From Musa acuminata AAA Group (taxonomy: Eukaryota; Streptophyta; Magnoliopsida; Zingiberales; Musaceae), in contig NC_088357.1 in NCBI RefSeq assembly GCF_036884655.1, forward strand, positions 42,664,001-42,728,000: a DNA stretch of 64,000 bases. The letters are read 5' to 3'. Shown here piece by piece: positions 11,530 to 24,629 of the stretch. Within the stretch, counting starts at the first letter, position 1. Each line of letters opens with the position of its first letter. A program made the position numbers and the translations under genes. The notes beneath the pieces are model-generated. The model was not told the origin of the DNA. It did not search any database and was given only the letters and a program-made list of their open reading frames with translations.

Positions 11530-14500
11530 ATGGCGGGGAACGATTGGATCAACAGCTATCTGGAGGCGATCCTGGACGCCGGGCCCTCCATCGACGCGGC
11601 CAAGTCCTCGCTCTTGCTGAGGGAGAGGGGCCGGTTCAGCCCCGCCCGCTACTTCGTGGAGGAGGTCATCACCGGCTACGACGAGACTGATCTCTACAAG
11701 ACCTGGGTTCGGGTACTCGTCACTGCCCATACTTCGTTTATCGTCTCAGTTCTCTGTTGTCGGGAGGATGAAATGCTCTCGTTCTTGGGTTTCTCATAAA
11801 ATCTGTGTTTTTGGGGGTGATTTGATGTGGATAGGCTGCGGCGATGAGGAGCCCGCAAGAGAGGAACACGAGGCTGGAGAACATGTGCTGGAGGATTTGG
11901 AATTTGGCCCGCAAGAAGAAGCAGGTGTGTTTTCTTTTCCCCGCATCTGCTCTCTCTCTCTCTCTCTCTATGATTTTTTGAAGTTGATGTCGGCTTTCTT
12001 TCTCTGTCCATCTTTTCGTAAAATGAGTTCAGCGAAGTATCTTTTTTTTTTTTAATATGAAGATAGCAATTTAAGATCTGAATTATGTACCATTTCATGA
12101 CCTTTTTTTGGATCTAATTGGTCATTCTGTTTAATTAGTTGATCTTATCCTTCAACTCGGAAAGTTTTGTTTTTTTGGCTTTAATCTGCCAAAAAGGAGT
12201 TTGATTGTGCTTCTAAATAAGTTTCTTGTGCCATCCACTTGTGTTATCAAGGCCATGGAATCCGTGTAGATGGACTTTTTGTTCTTTTGTCTTCTTTGAG
12301 TGATTTGCTAGAACATTGTCGCAGTAGTTAGCACGATGTAGCATCGTTTTGATGGGATTTTATGTTGTTTAAAAATGGTTACGTTGTTGCATAAAAAGGT
12401 AAATTCCAGGGGGAAAAACATCAAGTGAAACAATTACAGGCATCCTTAATTAATGATGTTACGAGATCCATATCATTTAACTGCATTGGAGATGTTAGGT
12501 GCAGGGGTAGTGACAACTCTAGTTTATAGAGTATCTTGGTCAATAGCATTATATTTGCTCATTTATGTTTTTATGGATCAATGAGGTCTGCCTTACCAAC
12601 GAGTACGAGAAAGGCCTTCTGCTAGTTTGTCATGGGAAAATATTCAGATGATATTCTTTATCTTTGAACGCCACCTATCTGAATCACTGTTCTTCCTGGT
12701 AATGAGAAATGGGACAAATTTGCAGACAGTATCCCCTACTTTTTTCTTTCTTGGTGTTGTGGGCAGTTGCACATATTTATTTCTCCTTTTCTTGCCGGTT
12801 GTTTGGTCTTGTATCATGGAGGCTTTTCATTCTTTCTCCAAGGTCATTGCTTTATCTGGTTTGAGCTTATAGTGGTACTTATTTACTCGGTAGAGTTTGC
12901 ACCGTCTGAATGTCGAAAGAAGAGAAGCATCAAAAGGATGAAAGAGAGTTATGTTATACACCCTGACAAATTGCTAAATTGATATGTGATGATCCTGGAT
13001 AAAACTACTTCTATTTTGTTCATTGTCTTCAGTGATCTATTTAAATTATTTGTATCTGGATGCAACAGGATTATGTCAAACCTTTTTATTCATGAAATTA
13101 AACATTCATGGAGCCATGAAATTTAATAACCAATAGTTCAAGAGAATTGAATTCCACCTTTGCCAAGTAGGTTAAAATCTAGGCAAGGAAGCTGAATATC
13201 AATTAATTTTTCACCTGAAAAATATCATACCTCACAAGTTAGGAAAGAGTGAACACATAAATGCAAGTCAACTTGGTGAAATATCTAGGAACAAAGCTTA
13301 CTCAAACTCAAGTGTATGATTGTCTATCGAGTAGTTTTAAGATAACTACACCAAGGTATTGGTTTTTCTTAAAGCTTTGGACCCATGTTAATTGAACATA
13401 ATTTATTTTAAAAGATTATAAATAATTATAACATGACATAGATGTACTATTCACAGGAGATGTCTAAGGGGTACATCTTTATTGGTTACAACACTTGTAA
13501 TAATGATTGGGGTAATAATGATTGTGGTTTTAGTGTATAAAACTTAGTTGCTGGGTATAGAACTGTATATTATTTATAGGCAGATTATTAATATAGGGAA
13601 TAAGTTGTCATACACGTTTTCTATCTTCTTCTGTTTAACATTATTGGAAAAGAGTAAGAAACAAGTGGCTTGTATTCATGACCACTTAATACTGGAACAC
13701 CCTTTAGCTTCCTCTAAAAATGACAGAAACTTGTCTGTAATGGTTTTTAGTGTAAATGAATGAAATTTATGGTCCTGTGATTTTAATTTATTTTGTAGAT
13801 ATTGTTCATGCTTGTTTGTGTTCTGGTCCTTTGATGTTTCATTTTGGCCTTCAAGTGCAGATTGAGGGAGAGGAAGCTCAACGTTTATCTAAGCGTCGTC
13901 TTGAACGTGAGAGAGCTCGCCGTGATGCAACTGCTGATATGTCTGAAGACCTCTCTGAAGGAGAGAAAGGCGAGGCTATTGGTGATCTATCTGTTCATGG
14001 TGACAGCACAAGAGGCAGAATGCCAAGGATCAGTTCAGTTGATGCTATTGAGGCTTTGACTAGTCAATTCAAGGATAAAAAACTATATATAGTATTGATA
14101 AGGTATGGATAAACTGTACCAAGTGTGCAGGCTAAGACATCTATTTGACTGTTCTATAAGTTTTTTTCATACTGTTGCTATCTTCCAATATCTTCTAATC
14201 TGCTGTTTGTGAATGCATTTGAAAAATATAATCGATGATTTTTGGATCCTTGATGTTCTCTGTATAAATGATCTTTAGCCCTTTGCACTTTCTGTGCTGT
14301 GGATGTCATCATGATGGCGTCGTCAATGAGAATTTTTTTGTGGTAAGTGGAGCATAGGTAATTACATATGTTACTTCAAGCCCTGATCAACATTTTGGAA
14401 GCTAAAGACCAGATAATTCATTTTCATGATGGTTATAAGAAGCATGCATTACACACAAGTGAAGAACTTCAATTTTCTGTTTTTTCTTTTTCTTACAAAA

Positions 14501-17500
14501 TTATATGAATAGCACACACAATCCTTGTTTTTACTAACCTCGTACCAAATTAGCAAATGTGGAACCTTGCTTTGAGGGCCAGTCCCCAGTGAAAAATTGC
14601 ATATATTTCTTTCTCTTTCTTACTTTCTTGGTTTTCGGTAAGGTAGCATTCAGGTGTGTTTTCTATGCGTCAAGTGATTAAAAATAAGAAAGAACTGTTT
14701 TCATCAGTTGTTTACTAACTGCAAATAATAGCAGTCAACAAATGTTCATTTAAAATTTTAAATCATAATTTCAAATTTAAATTGTTGACCTGGTCCTCAA
14801 TATCACAATGTATGTTTGGAAAAACATCATATTAAATATTGTTAGATGATATATCAAATAAAAATGTTATAATATTTTATTTGTAAGTAAAAAATTATGG
14901 TTTAGTTATATTTTGTATTATGCCTCATAAATATTTTGTTTCTGATTTTTTAGAGAATATGTAATAGTTTTTGATAAATTTCAACTAACGGATCATGGGC
15001 ACATTCGACTAAATAGTTCATGAGAAATGGTTATGTTTCATTCATAGATCGTGTAAACAAAAACAATGTTGTCATGTGCATGCATTTTATCTTTTCTCCA
15101 GGTCATAAAATTATTAGTATCAAAAGTTGCAGATTTTGTGTAACCAGGTTATCCTAAATGTCAGTGGGCTACCCTTGTACAGGAATTGGCTCTATTAGTA
15201 TTTGCTTGACTAGCTAAAGCAGTCATATGGGTTGAAATGAAGAGTGGTCTGACAAAATTTTGAGCATAAGAAAGGCCTCACAAGATTATGATAGAAGAAT
15301 ATTGTTTTCCACTTTTAGACTTACTTTTGATAGGCTGATGATATTCTGAATCTGTGCAATGGAAAAGAATTTACTTTATAAAATTTTTAAGCAATTACTC
15401 AAATGGGTTGGAATGAAGAGAATACTGATAGTATTTTGGATGTAAAGAAGCGTGTGTGTCCTTTTTACTTGTAGTCAGTGATTTAAAAAGCGCTAGGCGC
15501 CAAAAGGCGTCAAGGTCCACAAACGCCCGAGGCGCTAGGCGCTCGCCCAGGCGCTCGCCCGAGCGAAGCGAGACGCTAAAATATAAAAATATATAATATA
15601 ATTAATAATTTTAAATAAATAAAAATTAACAACATTAAAATCAAAATAATATATTATTAATCTATTAACAGAAAATTAATCATTTCAAAATTCAAATAAA
15701 CTTAATATTAAGAGTATACTGAGCCTGATGGAGAAACGAGGAAGCAGCGGCGAGCGGCGGCAGCAGCAACGGCGAGCGGCGGCAGCAGCAACGGCGAGCG
15801 GCGGCAGCGGTAGCAGCAGCAACGGCGAGCGGCGGCAGCAGCAGCAGCAGCGGCAGCGGGAAAGGGAAAGGGAGCGGGAGCGGAAGGTGCGAGCAGCGGG
15901 AGGCCTCGAGGGAGGCGCGAGCAGCGGGAAGGCTCGCAGGAGGCGCGAGCAGCGGGAGGGCTCGAGGGAGGCGCGAGCAGCGGGAAGGCTCGCGGGAGGG
16001 CTCGCAGGAGACGCGAGCGGCGGGAGGGCTCGCAGGAGGCGCGAGCAACGAGAGGGCTCGCGGGAGGGCTCGCGGGAGGCGCGAGCAGCGACAGCGGCGA
16101 GCAGCGGCAGCGGGAGCAGCGGCAGCGAGCGACGAGATCGCGATCGGGATCGGGATCGAGAGCGGCAGCGGCAGCAGGTTAGTGTTGGGTTAGGGTTAGG
16201 GTTAGGGTTGGGGTTATATCGGTTTAGTTGGTTCGATTGAACCAACTAACAACCGAACCAGGGCCGAACCAGACCTAAAATTCTGGTTCGGTCGCCTTGG
16301 TTTACCCAGGCGCTCGCCCGAAGCGCCCAGCGCCTGGGCTCGAGCGAGCGCCTAGGCGGCGCCTGTTTGAAGCGCGCCGCCTGGGACATTAGCGAGGCGC
16401 TCGGGCCTCGCCTCGCCTTGCCCGAGCGCCTAGGCGAGCGCCCGAGCGCCTTTTGCAATCACTGCTTGTAGTTTTACTAATATTTTGATTGCAATTTGAA
16501 TCTACACTTCATAGATAGCTCATATATCTTACCAAATGCCAACAATGTCAATGATCCGAGAATAGATAATGTGTGGGTATTTTGTGTTTGTTTCTATGCT
16601 TGATTGTCATTTTCTTGTTATTTCTGACAAAGATTCTTCAATATGCAGCATTCATGGTCTGATACGTGGTGAAGATATGGAGCTTGGTCGTGATTCTGAT
16701 ACTGGTGGTCAGGTATGTACAGCAATTGGCAAAAGGCTTTTATCTTAGTTTCTTTAATGATATCTTAGAGATCCTTGAAGTGAGATGAGTTATGATTTCC
16801 TATCAATTTTTAGACAGGAAGATGCAATGATGTTTCTTTTTCTGATACTAATATAATTTTGAAGTTTGAACAAAATGTAGTCACTACAATGTTTGTGCTT
16901 GTTGGCTGCTGGCGTGCATCACATATTTACCGGATCATAATGTCCTTTGCATGGCATTGATGCCAAACTGTCTGATGACTAACTACATTATGATATGCAA
17001 TAACTTTTTTAATGTTTGAAGCAATTCTTGTCAAAATAAATTTCTGAGTTTTCTGCATTTCAATCGATGGCTAGACTAGTTGCTGATCTGATATATGATG
17101 TGGTGTGTTAGGTCAAGTATGTTGTTGAACTTGCAAGGGCATTGGGTTCAATGCCTGGAGTATACAGGGTTGATTTGCTGACCAGACAGATATCAGCACC
17201 AGATGTTGATTGGAGCTATGGAGAACCAACAGAGATGTTAACTCCCAGAAGTTCGGACAGCTTTATGCATGAGATGGGAGAGAGCAGTGGAGCTTATATC
17301 ATCCGTATTCCATTTGGACCAAGAGATAAATATATTCCTAAAGAATTTCTCTGGCCACACATTCAAGAATTTGTTGATGGTGCACTCGGCCATGTTTTGC
17401 AGATGTCAAAAGTTCTAGGCGAGCAAATTGGTAGTGGGCAGCCAATATGGCCTGTTGCTATTCATGGGCATTATGCTGATGCAGGTGATTCTGCTGCTTT

Positions 17501-20500
17501 ATTGTCTGGGGCACTAAATGTTCCTATGCTATTCACGGGCCATTCTCTTGGCAGAGATAAATTAGAACAACTTTTGAAACAAGGGAGGCAAACAAGGGAA
17601 GAAATTAATGCAACATACAAAATAATGCGTAGGATTGAGGCAGAAGAAATAGCTCTTGATGCCTCTGAAATCGTTGTCACAAGTACTAGACAAGAAATAG
17701 AAGAGCAATGGCGCTTATATGATGGTTTTGATGTGGTATTGGAGCGAAAGTTGCGAGCTAGAATAAAGCGTGGCGTAAGCTGTTATGGCCGTTATATGCC
17801 TCGTATGGTTGTAAGTATTAATTATTCCATTTATTTATTTAAGAAATACATTGTATATCTTCTTTTGATGATGCTTTGTTCTTGTAGTCTTATGCCCCTG
17901 TGTAAAGGTCGTATTTGCTCAGCAAAAGAATTAGTTGGATTTCTACTTTATGCATCAACTTAAAAGTTTGCTATTTGGCTTTGAGTGGTGCTATAAACAT
18001 TATTTGGCAGATTATCCCGCCTGGTATGGAGTTCAATCATATTACTATACACGATGGTGATGTGGATGGTGAATCAGAAGGAACTGATGAAAATTCAGCA
18101 GTGCTTGATCCACCAATTTGGTCTGAGGTTTCCTATTTATTCTAAACTCCATTTTTGGATTAAAGCATTTATTTTGATCTCTCTCATAATGTAGATGCTT
18201 ATATACTAATATGTTTTGGATACAAAATCCACTATATAGAGTGTTTAGGTGTCAAAATTCAGATCATGGTGATTTATTAATTTTACAGATAATGCGATTC
18301 TTTACAAACCCTCGCAAGCCTATGATTCTTGCACTCTCAAGACCAGACCCTAAAAAGAACATCACAACACTAGTGAAAGCTTTTGGTGAATGCCGCCCAC
18401 TAAGAGAGCTCGCAAACCTTGTAAGTGGAAATTTGAACTCTTATGTTGTCTACTTATTAAAATTATGGATGTTTAACACCTTTACTATAAATTCTTCTTT
18501 CCTTGCCACTTGTTTCCGAGAGTTGCTAGTAATTTCATGTTTGGGCTTTCATAAGTTGCTAATATTTAATTTGTTTCACAGACACTTGTAATGGGTAATC
18601 GTGAGGATATTGATGAGATGTCAAGTACAAATTCTTCAGTTTTGACTTCCATATTAAAGTTGATTGACAAGTATGATCTTTATGGCCAAGTGGCATATCC
18701 GAAACATCACAAACAGGCTGATGTTCCAGACATTTACCGTTTGGCAGCAAAGACAAAGGTATTCTTTCCATCTAAACCTTGACAACATCAGTATGGTTTT
18801 TAGCAATGTTTTGTATATTGTTGTTGGAAAATGAATGGATTAGAAGAAATGAACAATACAATATGTTCATCAGTGAATTTGCAAAAGAGTGACCAGGTTT
18901 TATGAGGTGCAAACAGATAATTTTTATTTTTATTTTTTTGGATTTAACCTCTGCAAGATTAAGCTTGAGAGGTCAACTACCTTATCAGCTGTTGTATTTT
19001 TTCTAGAAAAAGGATTAGCCCCAGAATCTTATGAAGTTCCTTAACATTAATTAGAAATATTTTTATGTGATTTGCATTCTAGTTGTTAATTCTATACATT
19101 CTTTCTTTTGCACTTTATAATATATTAAAGTATGAAATTTGGATTAACATTATGGAAATTGTCATTTTCCATATTCTCTAATTTAGAAGTCTTTATTAAC
19201 AATTGGTTATCCTTGCTTATGATGAGTTGTCTTCAAGTTTTTGGTTGATGATACATAGTATTTCCATCCCTAAAATTAAAAATGAGTGGCTTTGAGAAAT
19301 TTCCACAACACATCTATTTGGTGGACATGCTCTATATGGCTATCTGAAATACTGGAATCTGGTTATTATGCACTATAAAACAATGATATGCAGTTATGAT
19401 TGTCAGGAAAGTCAAGCACTAAATGTGTTGATATTATCTTTGTACTAACCTGAAGTGTGGAAAACATTTAACAATATATTGTAGATTGCTTTTGCAAGGA
19501 TGTTTCTATGGCGTGGAGGTGTACTGGTCAACATGCCTTTGTGAATTGTGATGGTTGTTACAGACCAAAATTGGCCTAGCTATATATGCCAAAATATGCA
19601 CCATTGACTCGTGCTGATATGTGTAATTCGCACAGCGATAATTTGGTTTGTGTAGGCACACAATACTACTTTAAGTCTTACTAGTCTCCCATTCAGGCAC
19701 AACCTCGTTGCTGAATTTGACTAATTGATTAAAATGAATTGTTGCAACATTGAACTTTTAGCTAATATGTGGCAATTCTCTTTTCTTGTTAAAGTCTATC
19801 ACCTTTCTTTTCTCTTGTTTCTATGGGTATACCAAACTACTCGACTCCTGATTCTGTTGTTTGGCTTGCCCCTTTTGCAGGGTGTTTTTATCAATCCAGC
19901 TTTCATCGAACCATTTGGCCTTACCTTGATTGAGGTTAGTTTCTTGATGCTGTCTATTGCTTTAATATCTTATGGGACAAACTGTCTATTTGTTCAGTAT
20001 AGTTATCCTCTTTCTTAAAATTCATTCATACATCCTGTTTGTGGGTGGAACAGGCTGCAGCAAATGGTCTACCTATTGTGGCTACAAAAAATGGAGGCCC
20101 TGTTGATATACATAAGGTTCATTAATGGACTGTACACTCTAATGTTTACATGAGGAAATTTTTACAACTTATATTTGGTTTCTGTTCCAAAATTATGTGT
20201 TGTAAGTGGAGCAATTTGCTCATTATTAACAATGGATTTTGCTTTAGGTTCTTGACAATGGTATGCTGGTTGATCCCCATGATCAGCATGCAATAGCTGA
20301 TGCACTCTACAAGCTTGTTTCTGACAAGCAGCTCTGGACACGGTGTCGGCAGAATGGTCTGAAGAATATTCACCAGTTTTCATGGCCAGAACATTGCAAA
20401 ACTTATTTATCAAAGATAGCTTCTTGCCGACCAAGGCATCCTCAGTGGCGAAGGAGTGAAGAGGGCATCGAAGATTCTGAACCGGATTCACCAAATGATT

Positions 20501-23500
20501 CCCTGAGAGATATTAAAGACATATCTTTAAACTTGAAGCTTTCGTTAGATGGAGAAAAAGGTGAAGATGACAGCGCCATAGGCAAAGCATTAGTTTCTGA
20601 AGATGTCACTGCTAATGGAAAGAGTAATTTGGAGACTGATATTGTAAAATTATCAAAAGGTGTTACGAGTACTACCCAGAAGGATGGGTCCAGTGAGAGA
20701 ACTGATAACTATTTGAGCAAGCTACCAATGTTGAGGAGAAGGAAATATATTTTTGTAATTGCTGTGGACTCAGTTTGTGATGCAGATCTTGTTGGAATAA
20801 TCAAAGGTACATTTGAGGCTTCAAGTGGGGACAGGATGTCTGGTTCTATAGGATTTATATTGTCAACGAGATTAACGATATCGGAGATACATTCTCTTCT
20901 CATGACTGGAGGCATACCTGCTACTGATTTTGATGCTTTTATATGCAATAGTGGCAGTGATGTCTATTATCCATCTTCAAGTTCTGATGATCTTCTTTAC
21001 CCTTATGAACTTCCTTATGCACTTGATATAGATTATCATTCACAAATTGAGTATCGGTGGGGTGGAGAAGGTTTGAGAAAGACTTTGGTTCGTTGGGCTG
21101 CATCAATTACTGACAAGAAAGGAGAAAGTGAGGAGCAAGTTGTTGTTGAAGATGTGGAACGCTCTTCTACCTATTGTTATGCATTTCAAGTGAAGAACCC
21201 ATCATTGGTAATTATCTTTTTTTCCCTATTTTTTATTTTAAAATATTGTGCCTCTAGTTTCTTTGTGATAAAAAGCTGTCAAGCTTGTCATGTGGTATCA
21301 GATCCCTTGGTGTGACAAAACAAATTAGAGTTTAAATGGTTGTATTAAATTTCCCGTGGAAAGTCTGAAGAATCCTATGTAAAGCAAAGTTATTCAAGCA
21401 ACTGGAATAGGTCATATTTCATCAGAGCTCCAAGAATATCCAAATAGGAAATCCTCTTAAATTGGTTAGTATATAGGATACCAGCTACCTCTAAAATCAT
21501 GAATTAAAAACCAGCAAATTGACAGTCGAAGTAAAATTACAAGTTCGTTCCAGCTATTAACTATTAGTTAGAAATGTAACTTGCTCCAGACTTTCTATTG
21601 TTTTAACTACTTAATGCTACAAGTTGCCACATGCAGTTGATAATTAAACGTGTATTTACACTATCTGAGTCAAAAACATTGAAAAGTTTGACTAATTAAT
21701 CACCAATTATCTCTATCAGCAAATGAGTGAAAAAATTAAAATTAAGAGTACTAATAAAGAGGATAAAGTGGAAAGAAATAGTTCTGAGGACTTAAAAATG
21801 ATGGCTAAGACACCCTCAGTGGAACATGAATAGAAAATGAAGCTTGAAATGGAGAAGTTGGATAAGTTTGGATTAAAAAATAGGTTTAGGAAAAGGGTGG
21901 AAGAAAGTTCAGGTAGAACAAAAGAAAAAGAAAGGGAGTTGAGGAAAAAAGAGAAGGAAAGAAGTTCAGAAAAAAAAGTAAAAAAAGAAAGAGGCATGGT
22001 GGTAAGAGTTGCTAGGCTGGGAAGGTATGTCTCAGCACCCTGGCTTGACTCTTCCAACAAGGATAGGAGATGAGCAAAGAGATGGATGTTATCTTGCCAG
22101 ATACCAGAGTGCATGATGCATTAATTGTTGACTAGGCTGTGACTAGTATATTTATTATTATAAACTAGCTCCTATGAACATTTTTGGAAATTAGAAGAGA
22201 AGTAATACATCCCAAAAGAAGTTGATTAGATTGTTAGATGAATTGTAAAACCTTGAAATTCTTTTGCCTGTGCAGTGGATCTGGATGAAATGCTTAGACA
22301 TTTAGCCGGTCACTTTTGTCACACTCATAATTTGCCTGATTTCCAAGAGCGTTTATGTTAATTTTAGTTCTGTTTCTTTCTTGGTTGGAAGTTACATGAG
22401 TCAAATAATTATTGAGTTGTAAACTTGCTCTATGATTATGTAACTACTGTTTCTTGTATTCTTTTTTTTAGGTTCCTCCTATAAAGGAGCTCCGGAAGCA
22501 TATGAGAATCCAGGCACTTCGCTGTCATGTCCTATATAGCCATGATGGTAGCAAGCTGCATATTATCCCAGTCTTAGCTTCTCGATCCCAAGCGCTAAGG
22601 TATAAATGAAATGCTGATGATGCCATTAGTTTGACTCATTTATATATTTATCTATTATGTTGAAATGTTTTGAATTTGTTTGCCATCTTTTTTTCTTAAG
22701 GAATTACATTTCTTTTATTCATCAATTTAGCTATCAGTTGATTAAGGTTGTTCAATTTATACCATCAAGGGTATCATTACCATGCTATTACTGTTAAGTC
22801 ATTTTACGAACTAACGAAGTCTATGCCAATAACGCAGTGATGTTGTATGGATTATCTTGTTAAATGTTGACACACTGCACTTATAAGTAAAACTAATTTC
22901 TTGTTATAGCATATGGATTTTCTGGTTAAATGTTGAAACCTGCTGCAGTGAGAGCCAAACTAGTATCTTGTTTAGTAGTAAACCCTTTAGAACATTCATT
23001 TTTTGAAAAAAAGCTTATAGGCTATTTATATTGTTACATTCTTATAGAAGATGAAAAAAAACTGCTTTAGATTCATTTCTTTGGAATGATGTAATAGAAC
23101 ATGAGATGCTCAGAGTCTTTTATTGATATATCGTTAGAGCTTATGAACCTTTCTGTTCATCAAGTAATTTAGATATTGAATATTGTTGTCAGCATCTAAT
23201 GATTTTGTGGTTGTCATTGCTTAACCTTTAATTTATTTCTGTATAACAAATTTTCTCTGTACATGTTGATAAATTCACATCTGCTTTGGTTTATTGAGCT
23301 TATTTTAACTAAATATAAGCATGACAGTGATTATCAATGTTAAACACTAATTTTGCATATATACATAATATTAAACTCATACTTCTTTGAAACTGCATGT
23401 TTGGGTTACCATTATGCAATGCTGTTCAAAAACAATGTTGCTGGTATTGGATAACATAGTTCTAAAGATTTGCTTTAGCTTCTTGGGTTGATGTTCATTG

Positions 23501-24518
23501 TCAACTTGTCATCAATTTTTATCATATCTAAACATATAGTGTTTTATCCCCTACTATTACTCCTAGCGTGTTTACATGTACTAGTGAGTTAGCCAAAAAC
23601 CAATCCTGTAGATAGCAGTAACACTGTCAAGAAAGGTACTTTTGAGTAACTATTGTCAGGAATGTTGAGTTCATTTTCTGAAGTATGGACTCAAATACTG
23701 TCTTTTCTTGCACATTGTGCTATAGATAGCGAGACTTCACCAAAACCTAATGATGTAGGTAACAGTAACACAGCAGAACAAGGTGACCCTGAGTAACTAC
23801 TGTCAGGGATGTGAGTTCATGTTCTAAAAAATGAATGCAAATCTGGACTTATATTGCACTTGAAATGGTTTCATCATTCTACTGGACCTGTTTGGCATTA
23901 GTATATCAGGCAGTATACCAACATGAACCATCTGGTATCATCCGAAGAACATATAATATCAATTGGTATCACATCATATAAAAAAAGATATGATTTTAAA
24001 TACTGATCAGTAAAATGCCCACTGGTATACGAAACCATGTATGAAACAAGTATGCTTGATCCTTGCTGCTTGCAATTTATAGGGTATGACAATTACCAAG
24101 GAAATGCAATGAGGAGCCAAAGGTTTGCATTCCCCTGACAATCAGTCTCTGTTTTCTACCTTATTCTATGCAGAACTTAAAGTGCAGTGATTTTCATATT
24201 TGGTACCTCAATTATCTTCTGTTTAACTACTTTCTCTGCAGGTATTTATTTGTTAGGTGGGGCATAGAGCTCTCAAACATGATAGTATTTGTTGGTGAAA
24301 GTGGTGATACAGATTATGAAGGATTACTTGGTGGAGTGCAGAAGACTGTCATTTTGAAAGGTGCATTCAACACTGCTCCAAGCCAGGTCCATTCGACCAG
24401 AAGCTATCTGTTGAAAGATGTTGTGGCATTCGACAGCCCTAATATTCTTCAGATTGAGGGTTGTGGCACCAATGACGTTCAGTCAGCCCTAAAACAGCTG
24501 GGTATACTGAAGAATTAG
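11530..24518 (+). CDS. SPS: Sucrose-phosphate synthase (family A-like)
   Basis: Thirteen exons: 11530-11712, 11835-11924, 13861-14102, 16649-16712, 17112-17810, 18011-18127, 18289-18420, 18582-18758, 19881-19934, 20054-20116, 20248-21207, 22472-22599, 24242-24518. They total 3186 nt (1061 residues, usual for plant SPS), all with GT-AG introns and no internal stop. The enzyme makes sucrose-6-phosphate from UDP-glucose and fructose-6-phosphate in the cytosol. The N-terminus starts [16 protein letters not shown]. Ser149/Ser150 in RMPRISSVD match the region of the known spinach Ser158 inhibitory phosphosite. The GT4 glycosyltransferase core has [15 protein letters not shown] and an E-X7-E motif at Glu578/Glu586. 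An SPP-like HAD domain runs from about 773 to near the end and is presumed non-catalytic as in the family. No truncation or frameshift was seen. Confidence 0.96.
11925..13860 (+). other. SPS intron 2
   Basis: About 1.9 kb, donor GTGTGT after the Gln codon at 11924 and acceptor TGCAG before 13861. T-rich sequence with no protein-like frames or defined transposon ends. Confidence 0.85.
15735..16175. repeat. GC-rich minisatellite-like core of the hAT element
   Basis: Tandemly arranged degenerate units rich in GCGGCAGCAGCAACGGCGA, followed by units like CGGGAGGCTCGCAGGAGGCG. Frames through it on both strands are open simply because AT-containing stop codons are rare; they encode only Arg/Gly/Ser or Pro/Leu/Ala/Arg low complexity. 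Confidence 0.8.
16180..16216 (+). repeat. Interstitial telomere-like TTAGGG repeats
   Basis: About five TTAGGG-like units, three perfect and the outer ones degenerate (GGTTAGTGTTGGGTTAGGG, then TTGGGG). Plant telomeres are usually TTTAGGG, so this six-base variant need not come from a telomere and may have arisen by replication slippage within the element. Confidence 0.7.
18759..19880 (+). other. SPS intron 8
   Basis: 1122 bp, donor GTATTC and acceptor TTTTGCAG. AT-rich, no gene or mobile-element ends recognised. Confidence 0.85.
21208..22471 (+). other. SPS intron 11
   Basis: About 1.26 kb, donor GTAATT and acceptor TTTTTTTAG. It contains a purine-rich stretch (about 21830-21990) whose frames encode only Lys/Glu/Arg low complexity. 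Not judged coding. Confidence 0.85.
22600..24241 (+). other. SPS intron 12
   Basis: About 1.64 kb, donor GTATAA and acceptor TCTGCAG, with phase preserved across an AG|G arginine codon. Short repeated phrases recur (AACACTGTCAAGAAAGG near 23620 and AACACAGCAGAACAAGG near 23765, each followed by GAGTAACTA). A GGTAT-rich degenerate repeat lies at about 23890-24060. Confidence 0.85.
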
Positions 24519-24623
24519 CACTCATCTGCAGACACAGGAGGAGAGTTCAGAGTTTTCAATAAGTTGCAGAAGTTTTTACTGATATTTTTGAAATATATTC
24601 CTTTTTCGAGGTGGTTTTTATGG

Positions 24624-24629
24624 AATAAA
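24624..24629 (+). terminator. Candidate SPS polyadenylation signal AATAAA
   Basis: AATAAA about 105 nt after the SPS stop codon in T-rich 3' sequence. Plant signals are degenerate, so this is a candidate only. Confidence 0.4.

Larger units (their letters stand above)
15476..16464. mobile_element. Non-autonomous hAT-type DNA element in the SPS intron
   Basis: The 989-bp element starts CAGTGATT and ends AATCACTG, and is flanked on both sides by the 8-bp direct repeat CTTGTAGT (15468-15475 and 16465-16472). Beyond the 8-bp termini the ends share degenerate inverted GCGCT/GGCGC-rich subterminal repeats. An 8-bp duplication with CAGTG-type termini is typical of hAT elements. The interior is a GC-rich low-complexity block (about 15735-16175) built from GGCGGCAGCAGCAACGGCGA and GGGAGGCTCGCAGGAGGCGC-like units. 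A telomere-like TTAGGG stretch follows at about 16180-16215. There is no transposase, so movement would have needed one in trans. Confidence 0.9.
14103..16648 (+). other. SPS intron 3, host of a hAT-type insertion
   Basis: About 2.5 kb, donor GTATGG and acceptor ATGCAG, splitting an AG|C serine codon. Nearly 1 kb of its length is a GC-rich inserted element (15476-16464) that contrasts with the AT-rich intron. The splice sites are far from the insertion and look intact. Confidence 0.88.

Noticed and set aside
15728..16240. Open frame of 170 residues (and antisense frames) in the GC-rich block of SPS intron 3
   Set aside because: Arg/Gly/Gln low complexity in a minisatellite inside a transposon. 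Frames are open on both strands only because stops are rare in GC-rich repeats.
21716..22114. Lys/Glu-rich and complementary Ser/Phe-rich frames in SPS intron 11
   Set aside because: Purine-rich low complexity within a well-defined intron.
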